Source of the DNA: Sulfurovum sp.
GTDB taxonomy: Bacteria; Campylobacterota; Campylobacteria; Campylobacterales; Sulfurovaceae
DNA: 15,404 nucleotides
Assembly (NCBI GenBank): GCA_003978375.1
Contig: QNZW01000132.1
Coordinates: forward strand, 1 to 15,404
Direction: 5' to 3'
Position 1 is the first letter of the stretch. Each line of letters opens with the position of its first letter. Positions 1 through 7,381 of the stretch are shown here, piece after piece. The position numbers and the translations under genes were made by a program. The notes below the pieces were generated by a model. The model was given only the letters and a program-made list of their open reading frames with translations. It ran no database searches and was not told the DNA's origin.

Positions 1-1
1 T

Positions 2-196
2 TTTTTAGGGTTGCTTCTTTTAAACCATAAGAAAAAATCTTTACCTGAAGATGAAATATTAGAAATTTATTATAGTGCAAAAAAAGCTAGTTTTAGGGTG
101 AGTGAAAAATTAGAAGAACAATTTCTTAGTTTATTGGAAGTATCGATAGCAGAACAAAGATTGTCAGAAAAAAGAAATTTTAAAAAGGAAAAATAA
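2..196 (+). CDS. C-terminal fragment, probable DUF3368 (PIN-like) protein
   Basis: The reading frame is open from the left edge to a TAA at 194-196, so only the last 64 residues are visible and the true start lies outside the window. The stretch GLLLNHKKKSL followed by SFRVSEKLEEQFLSL resembles the C-terminal end of DUF3368 proteins, where a 'GxLLxAKxxGLI' helix is followed by a 'FRISxxLYEExLRL' segment. DUF3368 proteins have a PIN-like nuclease fold and are often toxins paired with a small antitoxin encoded just upstream, which would be outside this window. The tail (SEKRNFKKEK) is basic and looks like an extension. The assignment rests on remembered family motifs over a short fragment. It could instead be another small lysine-rich protein. 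No catalytic aspartates can be checked. Confidence 0.4.
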   Translation, partial: FLGLLLLNHKKKSLPEDEILEIYYSAKKASFRVSEKLEEQFLSLLEVSIAEQRLSEKRNFKKEK

Positions 197-197
197 T

Positions 198-233
198 ATG
201 CAAAATATACCACAATATGGTCATGATAAATAA
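198..233 (+). other. 11-codon micro-ORF or gene remnant
   Basis: An ATG at 198 is preceded by AAAAGGAAAAA, a plausible Shine-Dalgarno sequence, and opens MQNIPQYGHDK followed by TAA. It begins one base after the stop of the upstream fragment, so the two could be translationally linked. It may be the leftover start of a gene whose body was deleted, or simply chance. No function is recognised. Confidence 0.2.
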
Positions 234-249
234 GTTATAAATTATGAAA

Positions 250-255
250 TATAAT
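250..255 (+). promoter_or_regulatory. Candidate -10 box for rnhB
   Basis: TATAAT lies 52 bases before the rnhB ATG at 308. Transcription would start near 262, giving a leader of about 45 nt that contains the REP hairpin (274-297). No convincing -35 box is visible, which is common in Campylobacterota sigma-70 promoters. Confidence 0.4.
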
Positions 256-273
256 CAAAAATGTAAAATTCAA

Positions 274-297
274 GGTGCTGTGGCAACAGCACCCTAC
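274..297 (-). repeat. REP-type palindromic element (GTAG + 8-bp hairpin)
   Basis: Read on the minus strand the element is GTAG, then GGTGCTGT, a TGCC loop, and ACAGCACC. The two 8-base arms are perfectly complementary. A GTAG tetranucleotide directly 5' of a GC-rich hairpin is the hallmark of REP elements mobilised by REP-associated tyrosine transposases (RAYTs). The GC-rich arms stand out against the AT-rich surroundings. Only one copy is in the window and no RAYT gene is present, so repetition in the genome is inferred. It sits 10 bases upstream of the rnhB start, so it lies in the presumed 5' leader and may affect ribosome access. Confidence 0.6.
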
Positions 298-307
298 GAG
301 AAATATA

Positions 308-868
308 ATGACTAATTTACCCCTCTGTGGCATAGACGAAGCAGGACGTGGATGCCTGGCGGGCTCATTGGTGATGGCTGGGGTGGTGTTGACTGGGGAG
401 GTTGAGGGGTTGATGGACTCTAAGAAGTTGACGGAAAAAAAAAGAGAGGTGCTTTATCCTTTGATAATAGACAATAGTGAGTATCACATCGTATCTTTTT
501 CTGCTGCACAGGTAGATGAACTAGGAATATCAAAGTGTTTACAGCAAGGTTTACGCTCCATTCAACAGCACTTACCCAATGCTAACTATTTGTTTGATGG
601 CAACAGTACTTTTGGGGTAGAAAATATTGCGACGATGGTCAAGGCAGATGATAAAGTACAAGAGGTATCAGCTGCGAGTATCTTGGCTAAGGTGACGCGT
701 GATAGAGAGATTATTGCGTTGTCAAAAGAGTATCCTGTTTATGGCTTTGAAAAACATAAAGGGTATGGCACCAAAGCACATATAGATGCTCTGATAAAGC
801 ATGATAGATGTCCCATTCACCGTAAGACTTTTAAGGTAAAGGGAGTTGATGAACCAAAGCTTTTTTAA
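308..868 (+). CDS. rnhB: Ribonuclease HII
   Basis: RNase HII cleaves the RNA strand of RNA-DNA hybrids and starts removal of ribonucleotides misincorporated in DNA. The 186-residue protein opens with GIDEAGRG (catalytic D10 and E11). Two further catalytic aspartates fit FDGN (about residue 98) and VTRDRE after the AASILAKV motif. The C-terminal part YGFEKHKGYGTKAHIDAL is typical of the family. An in-frame GTG at 275 would add 11 residues, but it lies inside the REP hairpin and has no counterpart in the family, so I chose the ATG at 308. The Shine-Dalgarno sequence is weak (ACGAGAA). The gene converges on the DUF945 gene and their stop codons overlap by 4 bp (865-868). Confidence 0.93.
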   Translation: MTNLPLCGIDEAGRGCLAGSLVMAGVVLTGEVEGLMDSKKLTEKKREVLYPLIIDNSEYHIVSFSAAQVDELGISKCLQQGLRSIQQHLPNANYLFDGNSTFGVENIATMVKADDKVQEVSAASILAKVTRDREIIALSKEYPVYGFEKHKGYGTKAHIDALIKHDRCPIHRKTFKVKGVDEPKLF

Positions 869-2196
869 TTTACTGCCATACCATTGACAGTAAGTTTGCC
901 CTTTTTGATATCAATGGTAAATACTTTTTTATCTCCTACATCTTTAGGTGTAAAAAGCATAAAGGCTAACATTGCTTTGGGTTGTTGTGCAATGAGGTTA
1001 AAAATCTCTTTTGAGAGATTGATGTTAAGATTTGCATCTATAGCAGAGAGGGTTGCCATTGGGTTGTTTTGGAGTGCTGTGACATTGAGTGATTTGTCTA
1101 TATGTATCTTGCTATCTATATGAAAACCACCTATATTTTTGCCTTGTTCTTCAATGTAATCTACAGAAAGTGTAGGCAATTCAACGTTTACACCTTTTGA
1201 GATAAGTGTTTGCAAGAGTGCATTCATCTTTTGTGTATCTTCAGCAGAAGTATGTTGTAGTTGTTCAAAAGCTTTTACATCAAGATTGTCTGTTTTGGCT
1301 TTGAGTACAAAAGTATTAAGTAATGTTTTTTTACCATTGTTCTCAAATGCGATTTGCTCAATCATGCTAGTGATATTTGCAGACGAGAGACCATTATTTA
1401 CATGAGAGCTAGAATCAATCAAAAGAGTATTGGCTAAAAGATTAAACGTTTGATTTTGTTTGATTTCTAGATGTTTTATGTTATATTTTGTAATGTAGTC
1501 GTAGGGTGTGCTTCCAGTATGTTCATAATGACTTGTAGCATCATGTAAAGCAAAAGAAATGTCTTGATTTAGACCAATACGTAATTGCTTTAGTTCTTGT
1601 TTTGCATCATGAATAGTATGGTCTTTAAGTGTGCCAGAAAAATGCATACCTTGTAGATGAAGCGTCATCTCCTTTTTGCCCTGCAACACTTCATCAATAT
1701 CTTTTATGCTCCCTTTAAATTTGGTACCTAATGTATTGATAGAGAGATGCAGAAGAAATGTTTTTTTCTTGAGTAAGGTTTTTAATTGTTCAAATGATTT
1801 TTCATCTGTTTGATTCTGTACTAATGTGTGTAAAGCATTTGGTGGTACAAGAGGGTATAAATCGACACTGACAGCAGAAGAAGTATCAGGAAGATAGTGA
1901 ACATCCATACCGACTTTTAAGCCTTGTAAACGCGTAGCATCTTCAAGGCTAAAGGGTATGCCTTTTTGTGTAAAAAATTTTGCAATTTTTTTAGGGTCAT
2001 TAAATACAAGTACAAAGTGCTCACTTTTATCTTTTATTTCTCTATCTTCTATGATAAATCCTTCTTTTTGAAGAAGTGTGAGTTCTGTATTGAGCTCTTT
2101 TTTTATCTCTTGGGTAATTTGAGAAGCACCAAAGAAGACATAGTAAACAAGACCAACAATGAGTAGACCTATGATACCTAGAGAAATTTTTTTCAT
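865..2196 (-). CDS. DUF945/YdgA-like membrane-anchored protein
   Basis: This 443-residue protein has an N-terminal hydrophobic segment (about residues 4-23: ISLGIIGLLIVGLVYYVFF) preceded by MKK, so it is probably anchored in the inner membrane with a large periplasmic part. The body is rich in beta-type alternating sequence and amphipathic segments. It ends in a motif of the form 'KGKLTVNGMAV', which resembles the C-terminal signature of the DUF945 family (E. coli YdgA, YihF), whose molecular role is not established. It is the last gene of the minus-strand operon: its ATG lies 3 bases after the aroC stop, with an AAAGGA Shine-Dalgarno sequence inside the end of aroC. The family call comes from overall architecture and the terminal motif. 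No catalytic residues are evident. Confidence 0.65.
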   Translation of the reverse strand: MKKISLGIIGLLIVGLVYYVFFGASQITQEIKKELNTELTLLQKEGFIIEDREIKDKSEHFVLVFNDPKKIAKFFTQKGIPFSLEDATRLQGLKVGMDVHYLPDTSSAVSVDLYPLVPPNALHTLVQNQTDEKSFEQLKTLLKKKTFLLHLSINTLGTKFKGSIKDIDEVLQGKKEMTLHLQGMHFSGTLKDHTIHDAKQELKQLRIGLNQDISFALHDATSHYEHTGSTPYDYITKYNIKHLEIKQNQTFNLLANTLLIDSSSHVNNGLSSANITSMIEQIAFENNGKKTLLNTFVLKAKTDNLDVKAFEQLQHTSAEDTQKMNALLQTLISKGVNVELPTLSVDYIEEQGKNIGGFHIDSKIHIDKSLNVTALQNNPMATLSAIDANLNINLSKEIFNLIAQQPKAMLAFMLFTPKDVGDKKVFTIDIKKGKLTVNGMAVN

Positions 2197-2199
2197 GGT

Positions 2200-3276
2200 T
2201 TATCCTTTATAAATGCTTTTTAAATGACTTATTTTTTTACCCATGCCAAGCAATACCATATCTGCCAAAGTAAGTGCCATCATTGCTTCACAGACTATTG
2301 AGCCACGTAATGCAACACAAGGGTCATGACGCCCACTAAGTTTAAATTTTAATGCTTCATTTTCAGTGGTGATGGTGTGCTGTTCTTGAAAAATAGAAGG
2401 GGTAGGTTTAAAGTGTGTTTTTACGCGAATGATATCCCCATTAGAAATCCCACCTAAAATCCCTCCTGCATGATTGGAGTTGAAGCCATTTAAGGTAATT
2501 TGGTCATTGTTTTGGCTTCCTTTGAGATGTGAACTTGCTATTCCTTCCCCTATCTCTACTGCTTTGGCTGCATTGATGCCCATCATGGCTTCTGCAAGTA
2601 TGGCATCTAGTTTATAGTAAAGGGGTTCACCTAGTCCTATGGGTACACCTGTGGCACGGGTAAGCACAACACCTCCTACAGAATCATGGTTATTTTTTGC
2701 TGTTAAGATAGCTGTTTCTTGTGCTTTTTCTACTTGTGGATCTAGGGCATAAAGCTTAGAGGTTTTTGCATGGTTAAAATCTTCAGTTTTGCCTTGAATG
2801 CCATCAATTTCACAGATGCCAGATTCTATGTGTATATCTAATTCTTTGAGAATGAGTTTGGCAATAGCACCACCTGCTACACGTGCAGCAGTTTCACGTG
2901 CAGAGCTTCGTCCCCCTCCGCGGTAATCTCTCAAACCATATTTATGAAAATAAGTAAAGTCTGCGTGTCCTGGACGAAAAAGATTTTTGACATTATCATA
3001 ATCTTTGCTTTTTTGATTGGTATTAAAGATAATCATAGCTATGGGCGTACCAGTACTAATACCCTCAAAAACACCTGAAAGTATTTCTACTTTATCCTCT
3101 TCTTTACGTCCAGTCTCAAGTTTAGATTTTCCAGGTTTTCTACGGTCTAATTCTGCTTGTATAAAATTTTCATCTATGTGTAATCCAGCAGGTACACCAT
3201 CAAGAATACACCCAAGTGCCTTACCATGTGATTCACCAAAAGTAGTGAGAGTCAGTTTTTTCCCAAAGGTGTTCAT
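2200..3276 (-). CDS. aroC: Chorismate synthase
   Basis: Chorismate synthase converts 5-enolpyruvylshikimate-3-phosphate to chorismate, the last step of the shikimate pathway, using reduced FMN without net redox change. At 358 residues it has the family's usual length. Visible signatures are GESHG (14-18), [33 protein letters not shown] (FMN and phosphate binding), GGISNG and RHDPCVALR. Its ATG overlaps the rnc stop as ATGA (3273-3276), indicating translational coupling. The gene is the fourth of five in the operon. It appears complete and ordinary. Confidence 0.97.
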   Translation of the reverse strand: MNTFGKKLTLTTFGESHGKALGCILDGVPAGLHIDENFIQAELDRRKPGKSKLETGRKEEDKVEILSGVFEGISTGTPIAMIIFNTNQKSKDYDNVKNLFRPGHADFTYFHKYGLRDYRGGGRSSARETAARVAGGAIAKLILKELDIHIESGICEIDGIQGKTEDFNHAKTSKLYALDPQVEKAQETAILTAKNNHDSVGGVVLTRATGVPIGLGEPLYYKLDAILAEAMMGINAAKAVEIGEGIASSHLKGSQNNDQITLNGFNSNHAGGILGGISNGDIIRVKTHFKPTPSIFQEQHTITTENEALKFKLSGRHDPCVALRGSIVCEAMMALTLADMVLLGMGKKISHLKSIYKG

Positions 3277-3944
3277 GCTTTTAACTCCTTTAATGCAATT
3301 TTTGCAGCTTTTTGTTGGGCTTCTTTTTTGCTTTTTCCTTTTGCAGTAGCAATGGTTTTTAGGTCTAGAATAATAGCAATCTCAAACTCCTTTTTGTGGT
3401 CAGGTCCAGAAGATCCTAAAAGCTCATATTGAGGGGTTACGCCATGACTGGCTTGTGTTAATTCTTGTAAAGCAGTTTTATAATCTTTTGACAAAGATTG
3501 TAAATCAATTTTTGGATGACAAGATTCTAAAAGAGAGATGGAAATGTTTTTGGCAGTCTCTAAACCTGCTTCAAGATACACAGCACCTATTACAGCTTCA
3601 AATGCATTGGAAAGTAAAGAGGGTTTGTCTCTACCGTTATTATTTTCTTCTGCAATTGAAAGATAAATATAGCTACCAAGATCCAACTTTCTGGCTAAAA
3701 GTGTAAACCCACTCTCATTTACAAGAGATGCACGTATTTTAGATAAAATTCCTTCATCTGAATTAGGAAATTTATCAAAAAGATATTCTCCTACAATAAG
3801 ATCAAGTACAGCATCCCCTAAAAATTCAAGCCGCTCATTATTGTAAGGCTTTTTGTAACTTTTATGGGTTAAAGCCTCAATAATCAATTGCTTATCTTCA
3901 AAGGTATAATTCAGTCGTTGTTCTAAGTGACTGTAGTCATTCAT
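3273..3944 (-). CDS. rnc: Ribonuclease III
   Basis: RNase III is a dimeric endonuclease that cuts double-stranded RNA, including rRNA precursors and structured mRNAs. The 223-residue protein has the catalytic domain signature [16 protein letters not shown] (residues 36-51; metal-binding E40 and D44) and a second acidic motif, [13 protein letters not shown], with E116. An asparagine (N113) sits close to where E. coli has D114. A C-terminal double-stranded RNA-binding domain (about residues 155-222) ends with [17 protein letters not shown]. Its ATG overlaps the rnhA stop as TAATG, so translation is probably coupled. Adjacency to rnhA and aroC matches my memory of Campylobacter and Helicobacter genomes. 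Confidence 0.97.
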   Translation of the reverse strand: MNDYSHLEQRLNYTFEDKQLIIEALTHKSYKKPYNNERLEFLGDAVLDLIVGEYLFDKFPNSDEGILSKIRASLVNESGFTLLARKLDLGSYIYLSIAEENNNGRDKPSLLSNAFEAVIGAVYLEAGLETAKNISISLLESCHPKIDLQSLSKDYKTALQELTQASHGVTPQYELLGSSGPDHKKEFEIAIILDLKTIATAKGKSKKEAQQKAAKIALKELKA

Positions 3945-4387
3945 TAGGTATTCTCCTGTAGTGTTTGTTTGATTCTTTCTGCTTCAGTACGTGCAAGTAT
4001 ATCACAGCGTTCATTTTCTGGATGTCCATTGTGTCCTCTTACCCATGTGCCATGTACATGGTGAAAATGTGCAACTTCTAAGTAAATTTTCCATAAATCA
4101 ACATTTTTAACTTTGGCAAAGTTTTTTTTCACCCATCCTTCTAACCATTCGTTAATCGCTTTTACAACATAAGAACTGTCTGAGATGACTTCTACCTCAC
4201 AAGGCTCTTTGAGAAGTTTTAAGCCCTCTATGACTCCTTGAAGTTCCATGCGATTATTGGTAGTATGCGCTTCACCACCAAAGTACTCTTTACGGGTATC
4301 TTTAAATACCAAAATTCCACCATACCCACCAGGACCAGGGTTACCTAAGCTAGAGCCATCAGAGTAGAGAGTAATCTGTTTTTTCAT
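3944..4387 (-). CDS. rnhA: Ribonuclease HI
   Basis: RNase HI degrades the RNA strand of longer RNA-DNA hybrids (R-loops, primers). The 147-residue protein retains the catalytic tetrad at positions almost identical to the E. coli enzyme: D10 ([14 protein letters not shown]), E48 (NNRMELQG), D70 (ISDSSYV) and D129 (ENERCDILA). H119 in the VRGHNGH loop matches the E. coli catalytic-loop histidine. The basic helix segment around [10 protein letters not shown] is present. The start overlaps the end of the upstream TPR gene by 29 bases, and the stop shares one base with the rnc start. With rnhB at 308-868 the window encodes both RNase H types. Confidence 0.97.
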   Translation of the reverse strand: MKKQITLYSDGSSLGNPGPGGYGGILVFKDTRKEYFGGEAHTTNNRMELQGVIEGLKLLKEPCEVEVISDSSYVVKAINEWLEGWVKKNFAKVKNVDLWKIYLEVAHFHHVHGTWVRGHNGHPENERCDILARTEAERIKQTLQENT

Positions 4388-5426
4388 TTACTTTTCCAAT
4401 ATTTTCTTCAACTTTTACAGAGTGTATTGCCATACAATTTGGACAACGACTAAACCCAATAGGAAAACTCTGTTTACACTTCTCGCATAGGTATGAGAAG
4501 TGTAAATCCCCATGTTCAAATCCATTGTGTTTTGCTGTAGCTAACATATCAAGTGCAAAGATATCACTTTTTTCTTTGGGGTTGATAGGTGTCTGCAAAT
4601 AGCCTTTGGCATAGTACAGAATACTTAGCCGTGTATCGGCTGTGATTATATCTAAATCGAGTTGTGAATAGGGTAAAAACCAAAGGATATCAAGTATCTC
4701 TTTCATTCGTGAAGAGTCTATTATTTTCCATGCTTCTTTGGTATCTAATTTAAGTAGAGCAGCAACAATTTGTCTATAAAGTTTTGGTTCATCAGACAAA
4801 AGTTGTTTCAATCGGTCTATTTTTTCTAAAGAAGGTATCTCTTTTTGGTTAGTAATATGTGAAAAATCCAAAAATTTTTCAAGGGTATAAATATCTTCTT
4901 CAAGCACTTCAAGTGGGTCTAACATCTCTTTGGCTTTGTCATATTCTTGGGTCATTTCATACACAACACCCAGCTCATAAAGTACTTGCGTATTACGAGG
5001 ATGTTTGCGTAAAATATCAAGATAAATACTTTTGGCACGTTCTAAAAATCCTGCGTGTAAGTAGGTCGTACCTAAGCGTTCAAGCAATTCAGATTTACCT
5101 AAGGTGTCAGGCGTATGTTTGATAAGATAGAGATAAATGGAGATAGCTTTATGGTATTCTCCTACATTTTCAAATGCTTTAGCAAGTAAAGCAAGGGGCT
5201 TAAACATATGAGGTTCATAGGGCATAGAATGGGTATCAAGTACACATTCAGAAGCATCAAATTTATCTAAAAATTTTAATAAATTTCCCTCTTCTTTTTG
5301 TTGTTTGTAAATCCCCCAACCATAAGTAGATACAGCAATAATAAGTCCTAAAACAATTATAAGCAGTATACTAAAAAGAGGGTCATTGTAAGCAGGTAAA
5401 AACTGTTCCAAGTATATCCTTAACAT
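4359..5426 (-). CDS. Membrane-anchored TPR protein with C-terminal zinc ribbon (LapB-like architecture)
   Basis: The 355-residue product has one N-terminal membrane span (about residues 17-39, FSILLIIVLGLIIAVSTYGW), then helical repeats of TPR type (for example around YHKAISIYLYLIKHTPD, ERAKSIYLDILRKHPRN and EYDKAKEMLDPLE). It ends with four cysteines, C314, C317, C328 and C331, in two CxxC knuckles forming a rubredoxin-like zinc ribbon. This order (anchor, TPRs, terminal metal knuckle) is that of E. coli LapB/YciM, which regulates LPS synthesis through FtsH and LpxC. Orthology is inferred from architecture only. The ATG at 5426 lacks a Shine-Dalgarno sequence, but codon 6 is a TTG (5411-5409) with AAGGA five bases upstream, so the real protein may be 350 residues. 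First gene of the operon. Confidence 0.75.
   Translation of the reverse strand: MLRIYLEQFLPAYNDPLFSILLIIVLGLIIAVSTYGWGIYKQQKEEGNLLKFLDKFDASECVLDTHSMPYEPHMFKPLALLAKAFENVGEYHKAISIYLYLIKHTPDTLGKSELLERLGTTYLHAGFLERAKSIYLDILRKHPRNTQVLYELGVVYEMTQEYDKAKEMLDPLEVLEEDIYTLEKFLDFSHITNQKEIPSLEKIDRLKQLLSDEPKLYRQIVAALLKLDTKEAWKIIDSSRMKEILDILWFLPYSQLDLDIITADTRLSILYYAKGYLQTPINPKEKSDIFALDMLATAKHNGFEHGDLHFSYLCEKCKQSFPIGFSRCPNCMAIHSVKVEENIGKVNEKTDYSLL
5417..5421 (-). promoter_or_regulatory. AAGGA ribosome binding site favouring a TTG start at 5411
   Basis: On the minus strand AAGGA ends 5 bases before TTG (codon 6 of the annotated TPR protein). This spacing is much better than anything in front of the ATG at 5426. 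The protein would then begin M-EQFLPAYND, leaving the membrane anchor intact. Confidence 0.5.
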
Positions 5427-5435
5427 TCATATCTT

Positions 5436-5461
5436 AAATTATATCTAATTAGATATAATTT
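5436..5461. promoter_or_regulatory. 26-bp perfect palindrome with back-to-back -10 boxes (TPR operon / dnaG)
   Basis: The half-site AAATTATATCTAA is followed immediately by its exact reverse complement. TATAAT occurs on the + strand at 5454-5459 and on the minus strand at 5443-5438. The + box would start transcription near 5466, which is the dnaG ATG itself. The minus box would start near 5431, leaving a short leader before the TPR gene. Two divergent promoters thus share one symmetrical site, and a dimeric regulator or the polymerase itself could couple the two directions. Confidence 0.55.
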
Positions 5462-5465
5462 TAGT

Positions 5466-7121
5466 ATGATAGATAATGCTTCGATAGAATCACTTAAAAA
5501 CAGTATTGATATTGTAGATGTAGTAGGCTCTTTTGTAGAGTTACGTAAAGCAGGAGCAAATTACAAAGCAAATTGTCCTTTCCATGGAGAAAAAACGCCC
5601 TCTTTTGTGGTAAGTCCAGCCAAACAAATATATCACTGTTTTGGCTGTGGTGTGGGTGGAGATAGTATTAAATTTTTAATGGAATTAGAAAAACTAACTT
5701 ATCCAGAAGCTATAGAAAAACTTGCTTCAATGTTTAATTTTTCTCTTAACTATACCAAAGGAAGTTCTGACTATTCTGATGCAAAACGTGTGCTTGAAAT
5801 AATAGGACAGTGGTATGTGAAAAACTTGCATCAAAATCAAGTAGCTATGCAATATTTACAAAATAGAGGTATCAGTCAAAGCTCCATTGAACGTTTTGGT
5901 ATAGGATATGTTCCCTCAGGCACAGAAGTGATGCAATTTTTAAAAACTTCTTTGCTCTCAATGCCTAAAGCAGTAGAAGCGGGAGTGATTGCCCAAAGCG
6001 AAAATGCACAAGGGTTTTATGCACGATTGGTTGAACGCATTACCTTTCCTATTTACGCTGCTTCTGGAGCTATAGTAGGTTTTGGAGGGCGTACGATTAC
6101 AAACCACCCTGCAAAATATATTAATTCGCCTCAAACCAAACTTTTTAATAAATCTAGATTATTGTATGGCTATCATTTAGCAAAAGAGAGTATTTATAAA
6201 AATAAAAAACTTATTGTGTGTGAGGGATATCTGGATGTTGTGATGTTTCATCAAGCAGGGTTTACAGAAGCTGTAGCAGGTATGGGTACAGCATTAACCA
6301 CAGAACATTTACCGATTTTACGTAAAGGTGAACCCAAAATAATTTTAGCATATGATGGAGACAAGGCAGGTATATCGGCCGCACTAAAAGCAGCAGATAT
6401 GTTAAGTAAAGCAGGATTTGATGGTGGCGTAGTGCTTTTTCCTGATGGTCAGGATCCTGCTGATCTTATTGCTAAAGGAGAAAGTGAAAGAGTAGCTATA
6501 CTATTAAGAGAGGCTAAACCACTTATTTCCTTTGTCATTGAGAAAACCTGTGAGGGATATGACTTACACGACCCTCGTGCAAAAGAAGCAGCATTTGGTG
6601 CATTAAAGCAGTTTTTAGATGGACTATCTCCCATTGTAAAAGATGCATCTATTCCTTTAGCAGCAACAGTGCTAGGAGTACCTGAAGCACTTTTTGGAAA
6701 ACAGACGAATGCAGCTCAGGTTAAACATAGATTTGTTCAAAGAACAGATAATACTTCTATACCGTTAAGTATTTTAAAAACATTGTTAGAAAAACCAGCA
6801 TTCATCGACATCGTATTGAATGTGGTAGATGTTAAGATGTTTGGTGAGCATCGTGCTCTATTTGAAGCGATACTTAGAAATGAAAAGGATAATCCACTCC
6901 TTTTAGGATTATCTATGAGCGAAGATGCACACGTGATGAGTGAAGAAGAGTTAATCAAAGATTTGGGTAAATTTTTAAGCCGTTATTATGAGATGAAACT
7001 TAAGCGTATAGTAGCTGATCAGGCTATCCCTTTTGCAAAAAAAAGTTTTATGATACGTAAAATTAAAACAGATATTATTCCTAGGCTTAAAAAAGGTGAA
7101 TTGGTTGCTTTTGAGTTATGA
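5466..7121 (+). CDS. dnaG: DNA primase
   Basis: DnaG synthesises RNA primers at the replication fork. The 551-residue protein starts with the typical IDIVDVVGSFVELRKAG region and a CHC2 zinc site formed by C37, H40, C58 and C61. The RNA polymerase core includes GFGGR (205-209). The TOPRIM domain carries E253 in VCEGYLDV and the metal-binding D297/D299 in AYDGDKAG, followed by FPDGQDPADL. The C-terminal region (about 430-551) is the shorter helicase-interaction part. The ATG fits family N-termini but has no Shine-Dalgarno sequence, and the -10 box ends only 6 bases upstream, suggesting a leaderless or nearly leaderless mRNA. No hairpin terminator separates its stop from the convergent tRNA genes. 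Confidence 0.97.
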   Translation: MIDNASIESLKNSIDIVDVVGSFVELRKAGANYKANCPFHGEKTPSFVVSPAKQIYHCFGCGVGGDSIKFLMELEKLTYPEAIEKLASMFNFSLNYTKGSSDYSDAKRVLEIIGQWYVKNLHQNQVAMQYLQNRGISQSSIERFGIGYVPSGTEVMQFLKTSLLSMPKAVEAGVIAQSENAQGFYARLVERITFPIYAASGAIVGFGGRTITNHPAKYINSPQTKLFNKSRLLYGYHLAKESIYKNKKLIVCEGYLDVVMFHQAGFTEAVAGMGTALTTEHLPILRKGEPKIILAYDGDKAGISAALKAADMLSKAGFDGGVVLFPDGQDPADLIAKGESERVAILLREAKPLISFVIEKTCEGYDLHDPRAKEAAFGALKQFLDGLSPIVKDASIPLAATVLGVPEALFGKQTNAAQVKHRFVQRTDNTSIPLSILKTLLEKPAFIDIVLNVVDVKMFGEHRALFEAILRNEKDNPLLLGLSMSEDAHVMSEEELIKDLGKFLSRYYEMKLKRIVADQAIPFAKKSFMIRKIKTDIIPRLKKGELVAFEL

Positions 7122-7139
7122 AGTATAATTATGTTAAGT

Positions 7140-7214
7140 TGGTGACCCCAAGGAGACTCGAACTCCTATAACATGGATGAAAACCATGGATCCTAACCGT
7201 TAGACGATGGGGCC
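7140..7214 (-). tRNA. tRNA-Glu (anticodon UUC), copy 2
   Basis: The minus strand starts GGCCCCA and ends TGGGGTC plus discriminator A and an encoded CCA (75 nt with CCA). The acceptor stem pairs apart from one G-U. The anticodon stem CATGG/CCATG encloses the loop TTTTCAT, giving anticodon TTC. The T arm is AGGAG-TTCGAGT-CTCCT. It is identical over all 75 bases to the copy at 7245-7319, which lies 30 bp upstream in the direction of transcription. The two probably form one transcript. Confidence 0.95.
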
Positions 7215-7244
7215 AACAAAATACATAAAACAACAAGTTTTAAA

Positions 7245-7319
7245 TGGTGACCCCAAGGAGACTCGAACTCCTATAACATGGATGAAAACCATGGATCCTA
7301 ACCGTTAGACGATGGGGCC
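7245..7319 (-). tRNA. tRNA-Glu (anticodon UUC), copy 1
   Basis: Same 75-nt sequence as the downstream copy, including the genome-encoded CCA, the TTTTCAT anticodon loop and the GTTCGAGTC T-loop region. It is the promoter-proximal copy: a minus-strand TATAAT at 7345-7340 would start transcription about 13 bases before its 5' end. Complete identity suggests recent duplication or gene conversion. Confidence 0.95.
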
Positions 7320-7339
7320 ATCAGTAACTTGTGGACGGA

Positions 7340-7345
7340 ATTATA
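7340..7345 (-). promoter_or_regulatory. Candidate -10 box for the tRNA-Glu pair
   Basis: The minus strand reads TATAAT here, about 20 bases before the 5' end of the first tRNA. Transcription would begin near 7333. The corresponding -35 zone (about 7362-7369) overlaps the inverted repeat at 7365-7381 that also touches the divergent lipoprotein promoter. Confidence 0.45.
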
Positions 7346-7364
7346 TAGATAGGGTGCTTAAATA

Positions 7365-7381
7365 ACTCTTAAATTAAGAGT
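7365..7381. promoter_or_regulatory. 17-bp inverted repeat, operator-like
   Basis: ACTCTTAA and TTAAGAGT are exact inverted copies around a central A. The repeat ends on the first base of the + strand TATAAT (7381-7386), filling the spacer of the lipoprotein promoter, and also covers the -35 zone of the tRNA promoter. Placement and symmetry suggest a dimeric DNA-binding protein site, though AT-rich DNA can give such repeats by chance. Confidence 0.35.

Noticed and set aside
275..307. GTG at 275 as an earlier start of rnhB
   Set aside because: It falls inside the REP hairpin, has no Shine-Dalgarno sequence, and the extra residues (MLWQQHPTRNI) have no match in RNase HII N-termini.
884..1123. 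+ strand 79-codon frame inside the DUF945 gene
   Set aside because: Antisense to a continuous 443-codon gene in operon context, with no recognisable motif.
7140..7319. The 105-bp-spaced duplicate as a mobile or CRISPR-like repeat
   Set aside because: Both copies fold as complete tRNA-Glu genes with encoded CCA, which explains the repeat fully.
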